From Procambarus clarkii (taxonomy: Eukaryota; Arthropoda; Malacostraca; Decapoda; Cambaridae): 64,000 bases of DNA. Each line of letters begins with the position of its first letter. The first letter of the stretch is position 1. The translations under genes and the position numbers were made by a program. The DNA is taken from NCBI RefSeq assembly GCF_040958095.1, contig NC_091209.1, positions 13,071,424-13,135,423 of the forward strand, written 5' to 3'. Below the pieces are notes generated by a model. The model saw only the letters and a list, made by a program, of their open reading frames with translations, searched no databases and was not told the origin of the DNA. Shown here in pieces: positions 12,141 through 24,876 of the stretch.

Positions 12141-12598
12141 ATTTTAAGTAGGTAAATTCTAGCAGAATTAATAAAATGATAAGATACATTGCAAGTTTTG
12201 AGGGCTTGAGCTGCCCTTAACAGTGGGCACAATGTCCAAGGTCACCGTTGGTCCAGTGTTACTCTTGGATATTGTTCCCTCTGGGAGTCTGCTCCCCTCT
12301 TCCCTTAACATTGGATGACCTGTGTTATCCTGAGGGTAAGGTGGTGGGTAAAGACATGCTGCTAACCTGCCCTCGTCTACCCTGCTTGGGTGTGGAGATT
12401 TGGCCATTAACCTTCTTTAACTTCTGCTTACATTCCCTGGTCAGATATTACACGGTGAGGGAGGTCACGCTCCTTTGGTTGTATTGATTTGTGAATAACT
12501 GACCCCATAGCCTCGACTCCTTATCCTGCCCTAAATGTGTCTTCCTGTAGTATCCTATAAGTAATGTGTGCTGACCCGCAGCGGCCTGCCTTTACAGG

Positions 12599-12748
12599 AT
12601 GGGGGACTCCTTCCGCGCGCGCGACATCAGCCTCAAGGCGCAGAAGAAGTTGCTGAGCAAGATGTCCAACAAGACCATGGCCAAGAACTTCATCGACGAC
12701 ACCCTCGCCTCCATCCTCGACAACATGTACAGCCTGGCGAAGGCCTAT
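12599..12748 (+). CDS. TNFAIP8: TNFAIP8 coding exon 1
   Basis: Fifty codons ending in AKAY, followed by GTAAGT at 12749. The upstream acceptor tttacag ends at 12597, so the transcribed exon starts one base before the ATG. An inverted repeat with 53-bp arms begins 100 bp past the donor. Confidence 0.92.
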
Positions 12749-15700
12749 GTAAGTACTCTGGGTGTATGTGGGCTTGTGTTGACTGGGCTGAGCCTCGGCC
12801 CCTTGCTTCAGTACACACACAGATCACACTAACGTGATGCATCAAATGAACAAATCCACAAGGGCCGTTACGAGGATTCGAACCTGCGTCCGGGAGCATC
12901 CCAGACACTGCCTTAATCGACTGATGCTCCCGGACGCAGGTTCGAATCCTCGTCACGGCCCTTGTGGATTTGTTCCTGGGTTCAGCTTTTGTCTCTGGCA
13001 ATAAAGCCCGATTTCCCTTTGCTGCATCTACCTTTTAAAGTTGAAGCCATGTAGGGAGTATAGTCTTGCCTTCTGTCTCGTTCCACTTACACCTTCACTA
13101 TGAGGGACTGGTTTACGTCCCTGTGGGTCATCGTGTGTTAATGTCCTTTATTTCTACTCGTATTGAATTATTTTTAAGCATCTTCGTTACGAGATACTTT
13201 TAAGGCTCGATCATGTCCCGCTCGTGGTCTCGTCTTTTTCAACTGTTCAATTCAGTTAATTTCATTAATCCTCGTACACCAATTTCCTAATTTCCAGACT
13301 CTAGCGACAGATCTTTGGATGTTCTCGGTTTATTAATTAACGTGTTAAGAAAGGCATCTCTTAGCGCTGCATACCATGAGTAACTTGTCTTATGTAGGTG
13401 AAGCTCAGTATCATGATAGCAGACATGTCCAGATTCCTGAAGGTCTAATATTCAACAATATAGCACAAACCAGTGACCCGCGTGCCTTACCGGGGAGCCG
13501 GTCGGCCGAGCGGACAGCACGCTGGACTTGTGATCCTGTGGTCCCTTGTTCGACCCCGGGCGCCGGCGAGAATCAATGGGCAGAGTTTCTTTCACCCTAT
13601 GCCCCTGTTACCTAGCAGTAAAATAGGTACCTGGGTGTTAGTCAGCTGTCACGGGATGCTTCCTGGGGGTGGAGGCCTGGTCGAGGACCGGGCCGCGAGG
13701 ACACTAAAGCCCTGAAATCATCTTAAGATAACCTAGTTGTCTGCTTAGCGCAAGATATCTAGCTAAAAGAATGAAACCTGGTTATTCTACCAGGTACAGT
13801 AATACCTCAGGCGTTGGCAGTACTTGCGTTTTGAAGCTGTGAATGATTGCCTGCTTGTAACTACTATAGTGTGTGTTTACAACGCCTTGCTGCGACCCTT
13901 TCTGTTGTCCCTTACTTTGCACACTTTCCGCTACCTAGTCTCCTCGGTATCTTGTACGTTGTGATCATATCCCGTGTACTCTTATGTTTAGTGTGCGTGC
14001 CTCGTAACAGAGGTAAGTCGATATTTATTGTTCACGGTACAGGCATTAAAACTAATTATAATGGTTCGGAAGATCGTTAACAATTGTCAAAAGAAGGCAT
14101 AAAGCCGGGAAGACTATGTAGCAAGACACTTGACAAGTTCTAAAAGTTCACATAGTCAAGATAAGAGCCAGAATTCTTAGCGCTACTTACGAGCTACTTA
14201 CCTGCAGAACTTGCCTGTTCAAGTATGTTTATCGAGACAAGAAAGAAATCTCAACGGGATAGATTGATGATTGATGACGATTAAGCCACCCAAAAGGTGA
14301 CACGGGCATGAATAGCCCGTAAGTGGTGGCCCTTTTGAGCCATTACCAGTATCAAGAGCTGATACTGGAGATCTGTGGAGGTGGGAATGCACCCTGCATG
14401 ACGGGAGATGTCTCCCTTGTGAATGTGTTAAGATGAAGATGAAGCCACCCAAAAGGTGGCAAACGGGATAGAGTAGCTTAGGCTATTTCTACCCCCCGAA
14501 CTCACCTGAGCAGCTGTGTACACACCTGTACATGTGCAGGTGTCGTTTTGTTTATGCGGTGGGTCCGTATACATGTGCGTGTGTGCGCATAATTTTACGG
14601 CGAAATAAGCAAATTTGATAACAACATAACACCAAAACACCCAAATTACCCCCCAACTGTCCTTCAGCAATAACAATTACGTGACTAAATAACTTATTAA
14701 AAACATTCTACTATAACATTGGAAATGAACGTAGGACGGGAATAAACATTATTTTACTATAGGATATACACATTTTATTATGAAATATGACAATAGAAAT
14801 TAAATTATCCAAAACGTTTTATAATTCTTTATTTGGGTAGTTCTAAGAAGTTTTGAATAATTGTACGTTTTCTGTTTTAGATCAGTTTCATAGTAAAACT
14901 TACAGGGACAAAAAAATTAGAGGAAAAGGTGGGGGAGGTAGACAGGAATTCGTGTAGAGGCCCGAGAGGCAAGGCTGCGTGTGTTAGTGACTTCCACTTC
15001 TCCCTGCTTGACTTGAAGCCAAAGGCGCTTTTTTGGCGCCATTAAACCGTCGCCCCCCCTCGCCCAAAATATAAAATTTGGCGGTAAACCATAACTTTTT
15101 GGCGCCAAGCACACATTGCAGGGTGCGAGTGTCTTAAGTCTTGTTCTCTGGAAATTGTGACTCTTTCCCATAAACGTTTAACAATGACGGGAAATTTAAG
15201 TTTAGGAGTTGAAAGATCAGCGATTTATTTTGATGGTGGAACGGGAAATTGCGGTTAGAGGTCTGCGGAGTGCAGGGACTTGACGATTACGCCACAAGTG
15301 CAGTTTTTCCATGACACTGTAGGAATAGAGAGAACAGTGCGCTGAAAATGGCTGATAAAGGTTTGGTGTAGTGGAATAAGAGAACAATAAGTGAGGTATG
15401 ATGAGCAAAACAAAAGGGGCAAGAGACAACAGTCTTGTATGTCGGTATCGTGTCTCCTTCACTATCCCTATTTCTTTTCTCTAGTGTGGAATGATTGATA
15501 AAGATTAAGCCACCCAAGAGGTGGCACGGGCATGAATAGCCCGTAATCTAGTGTTGGGAGGCCCAGTTCCTTAAGTATTTCCTCGAAGCTACGTTCCTCG
15601 CCTCGGGAACGAGCCTTGTTGCATATATTTTTATAACAAAAAAAATCATGCAAGTGTTCCATGCATTCCTGTGCGTGCATGTATGCACTGTTAATCCTCC

Positions 15701-18700
15701 AGATTACAATAATTTGCATCTTGTCGTTCCACTAATAGTTTTTGCTTTCTTAAATTAATAAGAAACGTGGCGAGTGCTCAGAGATAACACCTACACACGT
15801 ATATAAGGTCAGGTGACGTGGCACCGTTGCTTTGTTGTTGAGGAGACGCTATTTCCGGTAAGTTCCCGCGTTATCTTGGCTTATTACAGCTGTGCGTCTT
15901 GCTATCTCTCGGCGTCATCATGTCAGTATCTTTGAGAGCAGGTATGATAACACATGATCTCATGAGCGATAATAATAGTGTTAAATAAAACGAACTTCAT
16001 TCATAAACAGTCGTACATTTATAATGAAAAGTCTACACAAAAATTAAGGATAGCTCATTAGTGTGTAATAAAATATGGAGAAGATTAATGCCCGTCTGCC
16101 TTTATTATCGTGCAAATAAATAATAGTGAAGTGACGGAGACTAGGAACGGCGGAGGTGGTCCCTCGCTGGCGGGCGTTCCCCAAGGTGTCCAGTACCCTC
16201 CCTCCCTCCCCCCCCCCCCCCCACCATGTTCACGGTGGGGCATGTACCCTTTGCGGACCCCCCCCCTCTCAAAATCCCCCCTTTCATCATACCCCCCTCC
16301 CCAAGCCCGCCATCCCAGCTCCCCCCCAACACAGCACCCGCCATCCCAGCATCCTCCCAGCATCCCCCTCCACAGAACTCTCCCCCCTAGAACCCTCCCC
16401 CCCCCCTGCTATACCCCAGCAACGACAGTTCAAATTAGTGTGGAGGCCTAGATGTTCCACGTCTGTATTCACTATGTAACTTACGGGGAGTATTGACCCC
16501 TCCCCCCCCCCCACCCGCCCCCTGCTGCAGCTTGTAAACAACGGGAACTAGTTAGCACTGTTTCCCGGCGTCCCGCTCACCTGGCCTGACAGCTGGGTGG
16601 ACAGCGTTTCCGATTCGTAGTCCTGAGGTTCCGGGTTCGATCCCCGGTGGAGGCGGAAACAAATGGGCAGAGTTTCTTTCACCCTGATGCCCCCTGTTAT
16701 CTAGCAGTAAATATGTACCTGAGAGTTAGACAGCTGCTACGGGCTGCTTCCTGGGGTGTGTAACAAAAAGAGGCGTGGTCGAGGACCGGGCCGTGGGGAC
16801 GCAAAGCCCCGAAATCATCTAAAGATAACCTGGTGTATGATTGTGGCGCCACACCTAAGGAACCTGTTTACTCAAGTATTGGTCTGGTCCTGCACGAAAT
16901 CCGCAGCTTGGCATTTTCAAAAAATTCATAAACCGTTGGATGAGGCCAAACTGCAAAGGCATTTGTTTTCACAAGTCTTCACTCGATTGACTGGAACAGC
17001 ACCTACACTATATGATTAATAATTCACTGTGTTGGGGGATAGGCAGCCAGTTTCTGGTACAGTACATGTTAGGCTGATCTCGAGGTTTCCCAGGATGCAG
17101 CCCTACAAGAAGACGCTGATTAACTCCTGGGGTACCTATTTACTGCTAGATGGACGATGGAATTATGCGATATGAAAGGTGCCCAACCATTTCTGTCCTG
17201 CCCGGAATGCGAAACCCGGAATTCTTGATAGTCAAGCATGAGCCAAACTGTCCTACCTGGACACTATGATAAATGATATGATAAATACAATATAATAAAT
17301 CCTGTTGTAGGGGACAGGAAGCCTGTTAGGCTTATCGAGGTGCCACTAGAGCAAGTGCTGACCTTCCCCAGGATACAAACCCATAGTTGTTCAATTTCTT
17401 GGTACCTATTTACTGCTCGATAAACAGATGCATCAGGTGAAAAGAATGGAAACGTTCTCATAACATATACAAGGTTTAAAACCGTTTTACACTAGCATTT
17501 ATATTTCAACTAGTTTTAAGTACTAGCTTAATTTAAGATGTATTACATTCCAAGAAATTGTTCTGCATTTTTGTCCGTATGTACAACCTTGTAACGTGTG
17601 TGTTTATTTTTTAAGACAGCTAAATTGCTAAGTGAAATGCTATGCATGTTTAATCTGGTTCTGTAAACATTGTAATCTTTTAAATTTTAAATATTTGTTG
17701 AATATAGATTGTAGATATAAGCTGTGAAATAATACCGAACCACATTTTAATTCTACTCTCAGACTGGTAACAAGAAAGAGGCGGAGAAGCTGGTGAAGAA
17801 CATAATTAAGATCGTCGTCAAGATCAACATTCTCTACCGAAATGACCAGTTCTCCCAAGAAGACCTCAAAGTGGCCAACCAGGTAAGCTTGCATCACCTC
17901 AGAGCGAGAGCTGTAAAACTGTGCAGTTTGAACTGTGTTTAACACCTTGATGATAGCGTGTTGAAGAGTGTGTTCGAATGCAGGAAGTGGAGACTAGGAC
18001 GTCCAAGGAGACGGCCGGACTAAGATGACTTGAGCAAATGAAGTAAGGAAGGTAAAGGTTTTTAATTGTGCATGAACTTCACCTGGGGTGTTGCTCTGGT
18101 TTAATAAAACAGTTTGGGTTGTGCTGGGCCCCCAGGGTCCTCCCAGAACCTGAATTTTGTGAGTTTTGCAAGGTTTGTAGGGCCTGCTTATAATCTCGAG
18201 GGCCCAAAAATTTCCAAAACGCCCCCCACACAAAAAAGGAATTCCAAAACTGTGAAAATTGGTTATACTGTGAAGCACTTATTTCAAATTTTACCACTTT
18301 TTTGCTGCTTATAACTGTTTATAATTTTTAGCCCTCTTATTGCCACTTTTTCATTCAAATTTTTATTTTTCTTACAAACCATACCAAAGGTAGATTATAA
18401 AATTGTTTAAGGTTGGATATTCAAAGTGGAAATTCTTGAAATGAAACATTTGTCCATTATGTATATCTTTGGTTATTCCCTCCTTGGTTCTCTGGGCAGA
18501 GTACTGGTAACTCCCCAACATTTTCTATTGAAAATGTCAACATTTTCATTTTCTATATATTTTCCCCAACGTTCCTATTGTTTTAATCCATATTTTGTAT
18601 TTCCTTCAAAATCTCACCAGAGGCTATTTTATAAATCCTGATTATGGTTGCAATGTTTTAAAGGGAGATATTTCATTGGACCATTTGAAGAAGTGGTCTG

Positions 18701-21273
18701 GGTTAATAATGTCTTCAAATTTGTTCAGTACAGTGTTTTAATTAAAGGTCTGCTATGGAATCAGCCCTGTCACATGTAGCTGGTAGAATTTAGTCCGGAG
18801 GCCCTTAACTTTCCTGTTATGAGAGTTGATTCTCTGAATGTTAGGATCTCTGAAATCTCTGAAATGTTGAATTGGGTAAAAAAAAAAAAAAAAAAAAAAA
18901 ATTCTGCTTTGAACCTCTTTCAAAGCACTTATGCACTGCCAGAGAGCTGTATGACGAATTGTTGGGCCTGCGGGCCACTCAGAGCAATAGCTTGTTAGAC
19001 CAAGCTCTCACAAGGCAAGCCTGGCCTCGGGCCGGATGAAACAACAGATTACTACCCAATTAGAGCCCCAACTTAACACAGCTTGTAAAGCCCACTTTGA
19101 CCCACAAATGTTCTCTCACCAGCTCGGTTAATTGAAATAATTTAAAAGGGAAAACCCAATCTCTTGCTATACCTTAATAATTAATAATATTTGTACTTAA
19201 ACACTGCCACCACCCCCATACCTGAGTGACACTGAACGAAAGATAATGGATTTAGGGGAGAGGAGCCCAATACTCTATTGTTATTATTGTACTTGGGAAT
19301 AATTTAAACTCTTTAATTTACTGAGAATCGGGGGACATCTTTTAATCAGAATGGAATAAAACTGGGAAACTTTGAATACAGTATGTAAACACAATTTTAA
19401 TGATTCTAAAATTACATGGAAAAATTGGCTAAAAACTAAAATAATAAAAAATGAATTATATTTTAAATAATGACATGTAAATACATCCTAGGCAATATAA
19501 ATCCTATAACAAGGCAATGGTGTAAATAGCCAGACAGTACACAAACTCAAGGAGCACATTACCTTTCTTGCAATACTAGCCAAAGATGTTGGATGACCTT
19601 CACCAGGTCCTTGCGACCTCTCTAAGTTGACCCCCAGTACACGCTGACTAAAAATCCTTTTTGATCCCATTAAGGTGGTCTTCTGGACCTACCCACTAAG
19701 TTCTGACCCTCTGAGCTATGCCCATAACCCAGGCCTAATTCAGTCACTTCAAACTGGCCTGTAGTCTGGCACTCTGGCCTATAAGTGCCAGGAACCCCTG
19801 GGCCAGACTTTTAGAATACCTCTCAACCACATCAATCGGGTATTAAGCAGGTGGTGCCAACCGTCGTGCATAGATGGATGATGATGCATGTGAAAAGTAG
19901 ATGGATGTAGAAATAGACAATCGAAGAAGTATGTGCTTTGTTAGGAGAATAGATAAGGGTAAGAAACGAATACCAGATGGAAAGATACGGAGTGCAAAAG
20001 CATAATAATAAACTAATAATTTACTTGTACAATATACAAAGGAAATGCCAAAATAGATGGCGAACCACAGGCCCGCAAGGGCCTGACAGCTGAGTGGACA
20101 GCACTTGGGATTTGTAGTCCTAAGGTTCCTGGTTCGATCTCCAGTGGAGGCTGAAACAAATGGGCGGAATTTCTTTCACCATGATGCACCTGTTCACCTA
20201 GCAGTAAATAGGTATCTGGGGGGGGGGGGTTAGACAGCTGCTACGGGCTGCTTCCTGGAGGTGTGTAACAAAAAGGAGGCATGGTCGAGGACCGGGCCGC
20301 ATGGAAGCTAAGCCCCGAAATCATTTCCAGATAACCTAAAGATAACCACAAGGTTAAGGAGATCATATCAAGATGATTTTGTTCATACAGTTTAGTAATT
20401 CATTTTGTCAGGTTCAGGCATCCTGTTATATAGGCACATTAGTTATATTGAGGCCCCCAGGGTCGAATTATTGACACTTCTCTGGATGCAACCCCACAAC
20501 ATGCTGACCTGGGTACTTGTTCACTGCTAGGTAAACAGAGGCATTAGGTGATAGGACATGTACCCAACCATTTCTGCCCAGGATTATTAAAAGTAGATAT
20601 GTACTGTTGAAGTAAATCTAGGATACCACAAAACTTTGGTTATGGAAGAGTTAATTTTCTCCCACCTGATTTTAATTACTCGTACACACACACACCAGTC
20701 TTCCATGTCTTCGATGGCTTGTTCATTACTATTTGTCATAAAAGTTTTAATGCAATTGTTTTTGTAAACACATGCTAATTGCTTCATTATAAATGCCAAA
20801 CTAATGTGGCACATTACACGGTAACGAAGTCATTGGCAAATGGTTTTTGTTACTGGTGGACCTTCAAGTGTTGAATTACTAATCAGTAATATGAAATTCA
20901 AAGGAGATGTGTTGTATGAACCTCTCTTCTTAATTACTGAAATGAAAAAGTTGCACTTACACACTATTTATTTTTACAGCTTCGAAACAAGTTCACAACG
21001 ATTGTCAAGACAGTCATCAGCTTCTTTGAAGTTGACTTCACCTTCGACAAGGCCTTTCTTACCAAGAATATCAATGATTGCCGTGGCCTCCTAAAGCAAC
21101 TTGTAGGGAACCACCTGACAGACAAGTCTCTCGGGAGGATAGACCATGTTCTCGACTTCTTCACCGAGGCTGCCTTTCTGGAGGAGATGTTTAGACCAGA
21201 GTCACCCCACCGTCCAACACTTCAGACAATTATAGACGACATGAGCAAAGCTTTTGATGAAGGCGGGATCTGA
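12599..21273 (+). CDS. TNFAIP8: TNFAIP8/TIPE-family protein, complete, 3 coding exons
   Basis: Exons 12599-12748, 17763-17882 and 20980-21273 join in phase 0 at both introns to give 187 aa, almost the length of human TNFAIP8 isoform 2 (188 aa). All four splice sites are canonical GT/AG. Diagnostic stretches are RARDISLKAQKKLLSKM near the N-terminus, TGNKKEAEKLVKNIIKIVVK at the start of exon 2, and FFEVDFTFDKAFL and KSLGRIDHVLDFF in exon 3. These match the vertebrate TNFAIP8/TIPE proteins and the fly homolog Sigmar. The family folds as an all-helical cylinder with a hydrophobic cavity that binds phosphoinositides, and acts in the cytosol and at membranes in apoptosis, autophagy and immune control; that is family knowledge. 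ATG 12599 is the first Met after an acceptor (AG 12596-12597), so a noncoding or short coding exon upstream is likely but was not found. Confidence 0.93.
12848..12975. repeat. Near-perfect inverted repeat of a tRNA-like sequence, 53-bp arms
   Basis: Arms 12848-12900 and 12923-12975 differ at one base and are separated by a 22-nt loop. Each arm contains a B-box-like GGTTCGAATCC, so the arms are tRNA-like SINE heads in opposite orientation. A diverged relative lies near 57782-57900. The repeat sits in TNFAIP8 intron 1, 100 bp after the donor, and would fold into a long hairpin in the pre-mRNA. Confidence 0.85.
13496..13735 (+). mobile_element. SINE family A copy with a different head
   Basis: Shares the body but the tRNA-like head (agccggtcggccgagcgg ... 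ttcgaccccgg) differs from the other copies, so it is a subfamily or head swap. Confidence 0.82.
14085..14127 (-). mobile_element. Short LINE tail fragment
   Basis: Matches, with some changes, the reverse complement of the 3' end of the LINE at 42644-43116 (caaaagaaggca ... gactatgtagc). Confidence 0.7.
14255..14495. repeat. Hairpin element (gccacccaaaaggtggc)
   Basis: Two copies of the gccacccaaaaggtg hairpin, the gggcatgaatagcccg palindrome, and a ccagtatc ... gatactgg hairpin. Relatives at 1930-2020 and 15490-15547. Confidence 0.7.
15800..15857 (+). promoter_or_regulatory. Possible internal promoter and short exon in TNFAIP8 intron 1
   Basis: TATATAAG at 15800-15807 is followed 50 bp later by a strong donor consensus, CCG|GTAAGT (exon end 15857). 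Any exon would be about 25 nt and noncoding. Spliced to exon 2 it could give an alternative transcript. This is inference from two short motifs only. Confidence 0.2.
16584..16832 (+). mobile_element. SINE family A copy
   Basis: Close match over head and body to 3706-3953; lies in TNFAIP8 intron 1. Confidence 0.88.
17763..17882 (+). CDS. TNFAIP8: TNFAIP8 coding exon 2
   Basis: Exactly 40 codons (TGNKKEAEKL to LKVANQ), with acceptor ctctcag and donor GTAAGC, phase 0 on both sides. It encodes the Lys-rich helix and the ILYRNDQF segment, the most conserved part of the family. Confidence 0.93.
18100..18870. repeat. Unclassified interspersed repeat
   Basis: Shares diverged blocks with 27640-28110 (gagtggtctggatcaat-like, atcagccc.gtca.gt, gggtttataactg). 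No coding motif seen. Confidence 0.5.
20081..20347 (+). mobile_element. SINE family A copy
   Basis: Full head and body, interrupted by a G-run; lies in TNFAIP8 intron 2. Confidence 0.88.
20980..21273 (+). CDS. TNFAIP8: TNFAIP8 coding exon 3 and stop
   Basis: Ninety-seven codons plus TGA, after acceptor tttttacag. It encodes the C-terminal helices (FFEVDFTFDKAF, RIDHVLDFF) and the tail AFDEGGI. A long AT-rich 3'UTR probably follows. Confidence 0.93.
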   Translation, partial: LRNKFTTIVKTVISFFEVDFTFDKAFLTKNINDCRGLLKQLVGNHLTDKSLGRIDHVLDFFTEAAFLEEMFRPESPHRPTLQTIIDDMSKAFDEGGI

Positions 21274-21951
21274 AGTGTAAAATTTGTGTCGGTGCACAGT
21301 GTCTAATCCGATATTTTTGAGTCACATGATTGGGATTTTTGTGCTTGGGTACTAATACTTATAATTTAGTATTGGTATTTACAATGGATGAAATAGTGAA
21401 GAGTTAGGAGGAATTGTTTTGCAAATGAATTGAACTACCCATGTATCATAATTTTGTAGTTAATATAACATTATCATAAGTCCCATAAATACATATGGTT
21501 AGGCATAAGGAGTTGCTAAATACTGTGGCATTATATGAAGTATTTTGTATACAGTCATTACTGGGACCTTCTTTAACAAAACCCATTTTATTGGAAGATA
21601 TTTTTTATAATGTTCATCTCATAATCTTCTGTAAGGTACATGGACAATTAGTAATGCATCTCTCCATATTAAAAAATACTTTTCCTGCAATCAGAGCAAT
21701 TACTTTAAATATTACACCAAACATTAGTCACAGCACTTCTTTGCAATATTCTGTTTGCAAAGACAAAACAAATTTGCTCAAAATTTGCCGAAGATATTTT
21801 TTGCCGAGTTTAGTCAAGACCTTCTAGTGACCTTACTCGCTCACAACCCGTGAATGGGTTGACTTGCAAACTATTCAATCTGGCCCCTGTACTGAAAGTG
21901 AGCAGCTTTGCCCTTGCTTGGGATGGTGGGAGGGGATAGTTTGTTAAAAAA

Positions 21952-21995
21952 AATAAACAATAGTTTTTTAAATTCTTTAATAGTTGTCAAATAAA
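21952..21995 (+). terminator. Candidate poly(A) signals of TNFAIP8
   Basis: AATAAA occurs at 21952-21957 and 21990-21995, about 0.7 kb past the stop. More occur downstream (for example near 22126), so the true 3' end cannot be fixed from sequence alone. Confidence 0.35.
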
Positions 21996-24876
21996 GAATT
22001 ACAGTTGTTTAAAGAGGAAGTGGCAAAAACCATGATTTTTAAATAGACTAGATACAAAATACCTATGCATTTTCTTGCATTGCATTGCACTTTTTGAAAC
22101 AAGAGTGCATTTAATGTTCATCATGGAATAAACTTTAGATAACCCTGCAGCTGGGTCCAGTCCTGCCAACTTCTCCCTACATTCTCCTTCCTCTTGGAAA
22201 TAGCTACTTGCTCAATGCTTCACCTCCTTGTCACCAAGCACTGTTGTTCTCATTAAGAATGTCTTGCCGAGCTGAAATAAAACAAAAGCAGTAATGTTTA
22301 TGCTCATTGTAGCAAAAAATGCCCTTGCGTGAAGTGAGAACCATCAATTTATCACAGGGCATGAAAATCTTGCAGTCAGTATTATGTAGATAACTGGTAC
22401 TGTTCTGTGTGCCAAAATAAACACAATACTTAAATAGAAAAAAACAAACTTGTGTGGATCCTATGAATTTTCTAAGATTATGGTAGACCATATGTAGATG
22501 CACATTGATTTAAATATACCACACCGATATGTAGGGGGTAACATTTTTAGGAGGTAAAATCCCTTTTCTTTTAATTTGATGTTTAAACAGAGATTAATAA
22601 AGCTATGCATAGGTGGTTATTCTGTGGATTTCTTTATTTTCATCATAACTCAGAATAAATCTTTAATGGGTCTGCACTGTTCCTTGTTTAGCCTTCATAG
22701 GTCTCGTGAAACCTTAACAGTAACAGCCCTGTCACCAGAAGTTTCGTTTGACTACTGTATTACAATACATCATGCACATGTTTGATATTTTCTTGTTAGT
22801 TATTATAATTTTTGGTGCACAACTTTAACAAAACAAATGCTTTAAAATTTACCTGAGCATTTTCATTATCATTATTCAATTGTTCAGTGCTGGGTCACTA
22901 TATTTTCTTTATGCATATTTACAGAAACTACTTGCATTACTTTTTATTTACAATTTTTGTTTATGCAAAATTGTTTATCGGATACATGCCAGGTGTATAG
23001 CCTTGTACAGTATATAATGACCGATTGAATCGCATTATTCTCTTCTGGCAGTAAATCTTGACAGTAAAGAGTAATTTCTTCTATTTATTGGTGTAATTTC
23101 TTCACTTGTGATGTTCATATCCGTGCTTCCAATGTGTCTATAAATTTTATGTAAATAAGTTATTTTGGCAATGTCTGTAGAAAAGGCCCCAAAGCTAACT
23201 TTATTTGACGTAATTTGTATGAATAGGTAATAAATAGCATTGAGGAGACTGCAGCACGTGCTAATTCTCATGTGTTCATCATGATGATGAAGCAAACCAG
23301 ATCATCACTCCAGACATAGGATACGTTATTTTTAATAACTATTAGATTTAATATTTATAAAAGTTTTTGGCAATACTCGTTACCATTTTTTTTTTCTTAA
23401 ACTAAATGTTTTAATCATGGTTGAAAAAGAGTAACCGGTATTAGTAGCATGTGTTTGTAGTTTAAGAAATCTCTTTAGTACTTAAGATTTCCAGGTGAGC
23501 CTTATTTATTGACGTTTTAGTTTTATAAATATACACATTCCTTGAGAGGCCTTTGCTGTACCAGCATATACGGTAAGGTATGGAAATTTTATTTTCAGTT
23601 GCAATTTGTAATTTTTATTTTGCATCTGGTTCATTCCCAAAGTGTGAAAATTGTATAGGAGGAAATTTTAGAAAAGGGTTTAAATCTATTTAGAGGATTA
23701 TAATAGGCATTTAATGGAAAATATACTTTACTGAAAGCATAAATAAATATAAAAATAAAGGACTTTTTTTTTTAAATTGCATTTAACTTAAAAAGTTGAT
23801 TTAAATTACAGCATAAGAATATTAATTATTTGGTGTATATATTTAGCTGCTTTTTCATAAAGTTGTTAAATATTTCATGGTTTACATGCATCTGCTCATA
23901 CAAGCCTTAAGTGGCAAGCATTGAGGGTAGGCATATCATTCTTGAATCATCTAAATAGTATATTGGGGTATAATTTCCCTCTTAAAGAAAGAGTACATAT
24001 TCAATCATTTAATTAATACTGAAGTACAGTACATTAATGGCATGTTCTTGCTTTATTATTTTTTATATCAAACATTTTAGTGTTAAATATGACTGTGAAA
24101 TCTGCTCCTCATTATCTAGGATTCTACGGACTGATAAATCCCCAGGAGCAAAAGGTTCAAATTGGGTCTGAAAGGTAGAAAGACATTTTAACATTTAAAA
24201 TGAAGTAATTTTCAAATCTGGATTGCCTGTTTTTTTTTAGTTCCTAAAGTACAATTAGTAGATCAATGCCTTTAGAAGAATATATTTTATTGTATAATGG
24301 AACTGTATGCAATGTATACTTAAAAACATATATACCTGCATAATAAATTAAGTTTTCAGTTATTTCCAGTTTGATTAAACAACTGATCCTTAGTGTGTTT
24401 AAATATACAGTATATACAAGGAACAGTGGGTTATGAGAGTACTAATGTTTAATACATTCTTGTAAAACTCTTAATGCATAGCATTTTGGGTAATTTTTAA
24501 GGTTAACAGTTAGTAATGCATCTGCGAGCTCACTCTGGCCATAGGCTTACAAATAGTGGCTTCTTTAGAGCTAAAAGGATTGCAATTGTCTTGAAGTAAT
24601 GAGCATTAATATTGATAGGTGCGTCGGTTTTGGTTCTTGCATTTGTTGGGTGAAAGTGCAAATTGATGATTTTTTCCCCAATTAATGAGCTACAGGGTGG
24701 TTGTTAAAAAAAAAAAATAAACATTTGTCTCTAACCCTTTAATATAGCCATCCAAAGGTGTTTGCTCCACAAGATGCTTTGTGCTCAACAATGTGTGTTG
24801 TACTTTTTAAGTAATTTCATCAGTTGTAATTTAGTTATGCAGTTTAAGGATTTACCAATTCGGCTATACAGTATAG

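Larger units (their letters stand above)
1..12597. other. Repeat-rich intergenic DNA (overview)
   Basis: No conserved protein-coding exon recognised. Besides the listed repeats, 4700-5900, 8200-9000 and 11100-11950 hold mostly unique or decayed sequence with G/C homopolymers and no gene that I can support. Confidence 0.55.
12749..17762 (+). other. TNFAIP8: TNFAIP8 intron 1
   Basis: 5.0-kb intron holding the tRNA-like inverted repeat, two SINE-A copies (13496-13735, 16584-16832), the hairpin element at 14255-14495, a short LINE tail in minus orientation at 14085-14127, a C-rich tract (16190-16530), and a SINE-like remnant (17036-17235). Confidence 0.85.
17883..20979 (+). other. TNFAIP8: TNFAIP8 intron 2
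   Basis: 3.1-kb intron with an unclassified repeat at 18100-18870, an A-run at about 18879-18900, a minus-strand copy of a decapod-type repeat at 18955-19045, a SINE-A copy (20081-20347) and a minus-strand SINE remnant (20405-20590). Confidence 0.85.

Noticed and set aside
16085-16541. Open frames in the C-rich stretch of TNFAIP8 intron 1
   Set aside because: Low-complexity Pro/Gly-rich products in several frames; no conservation signal.
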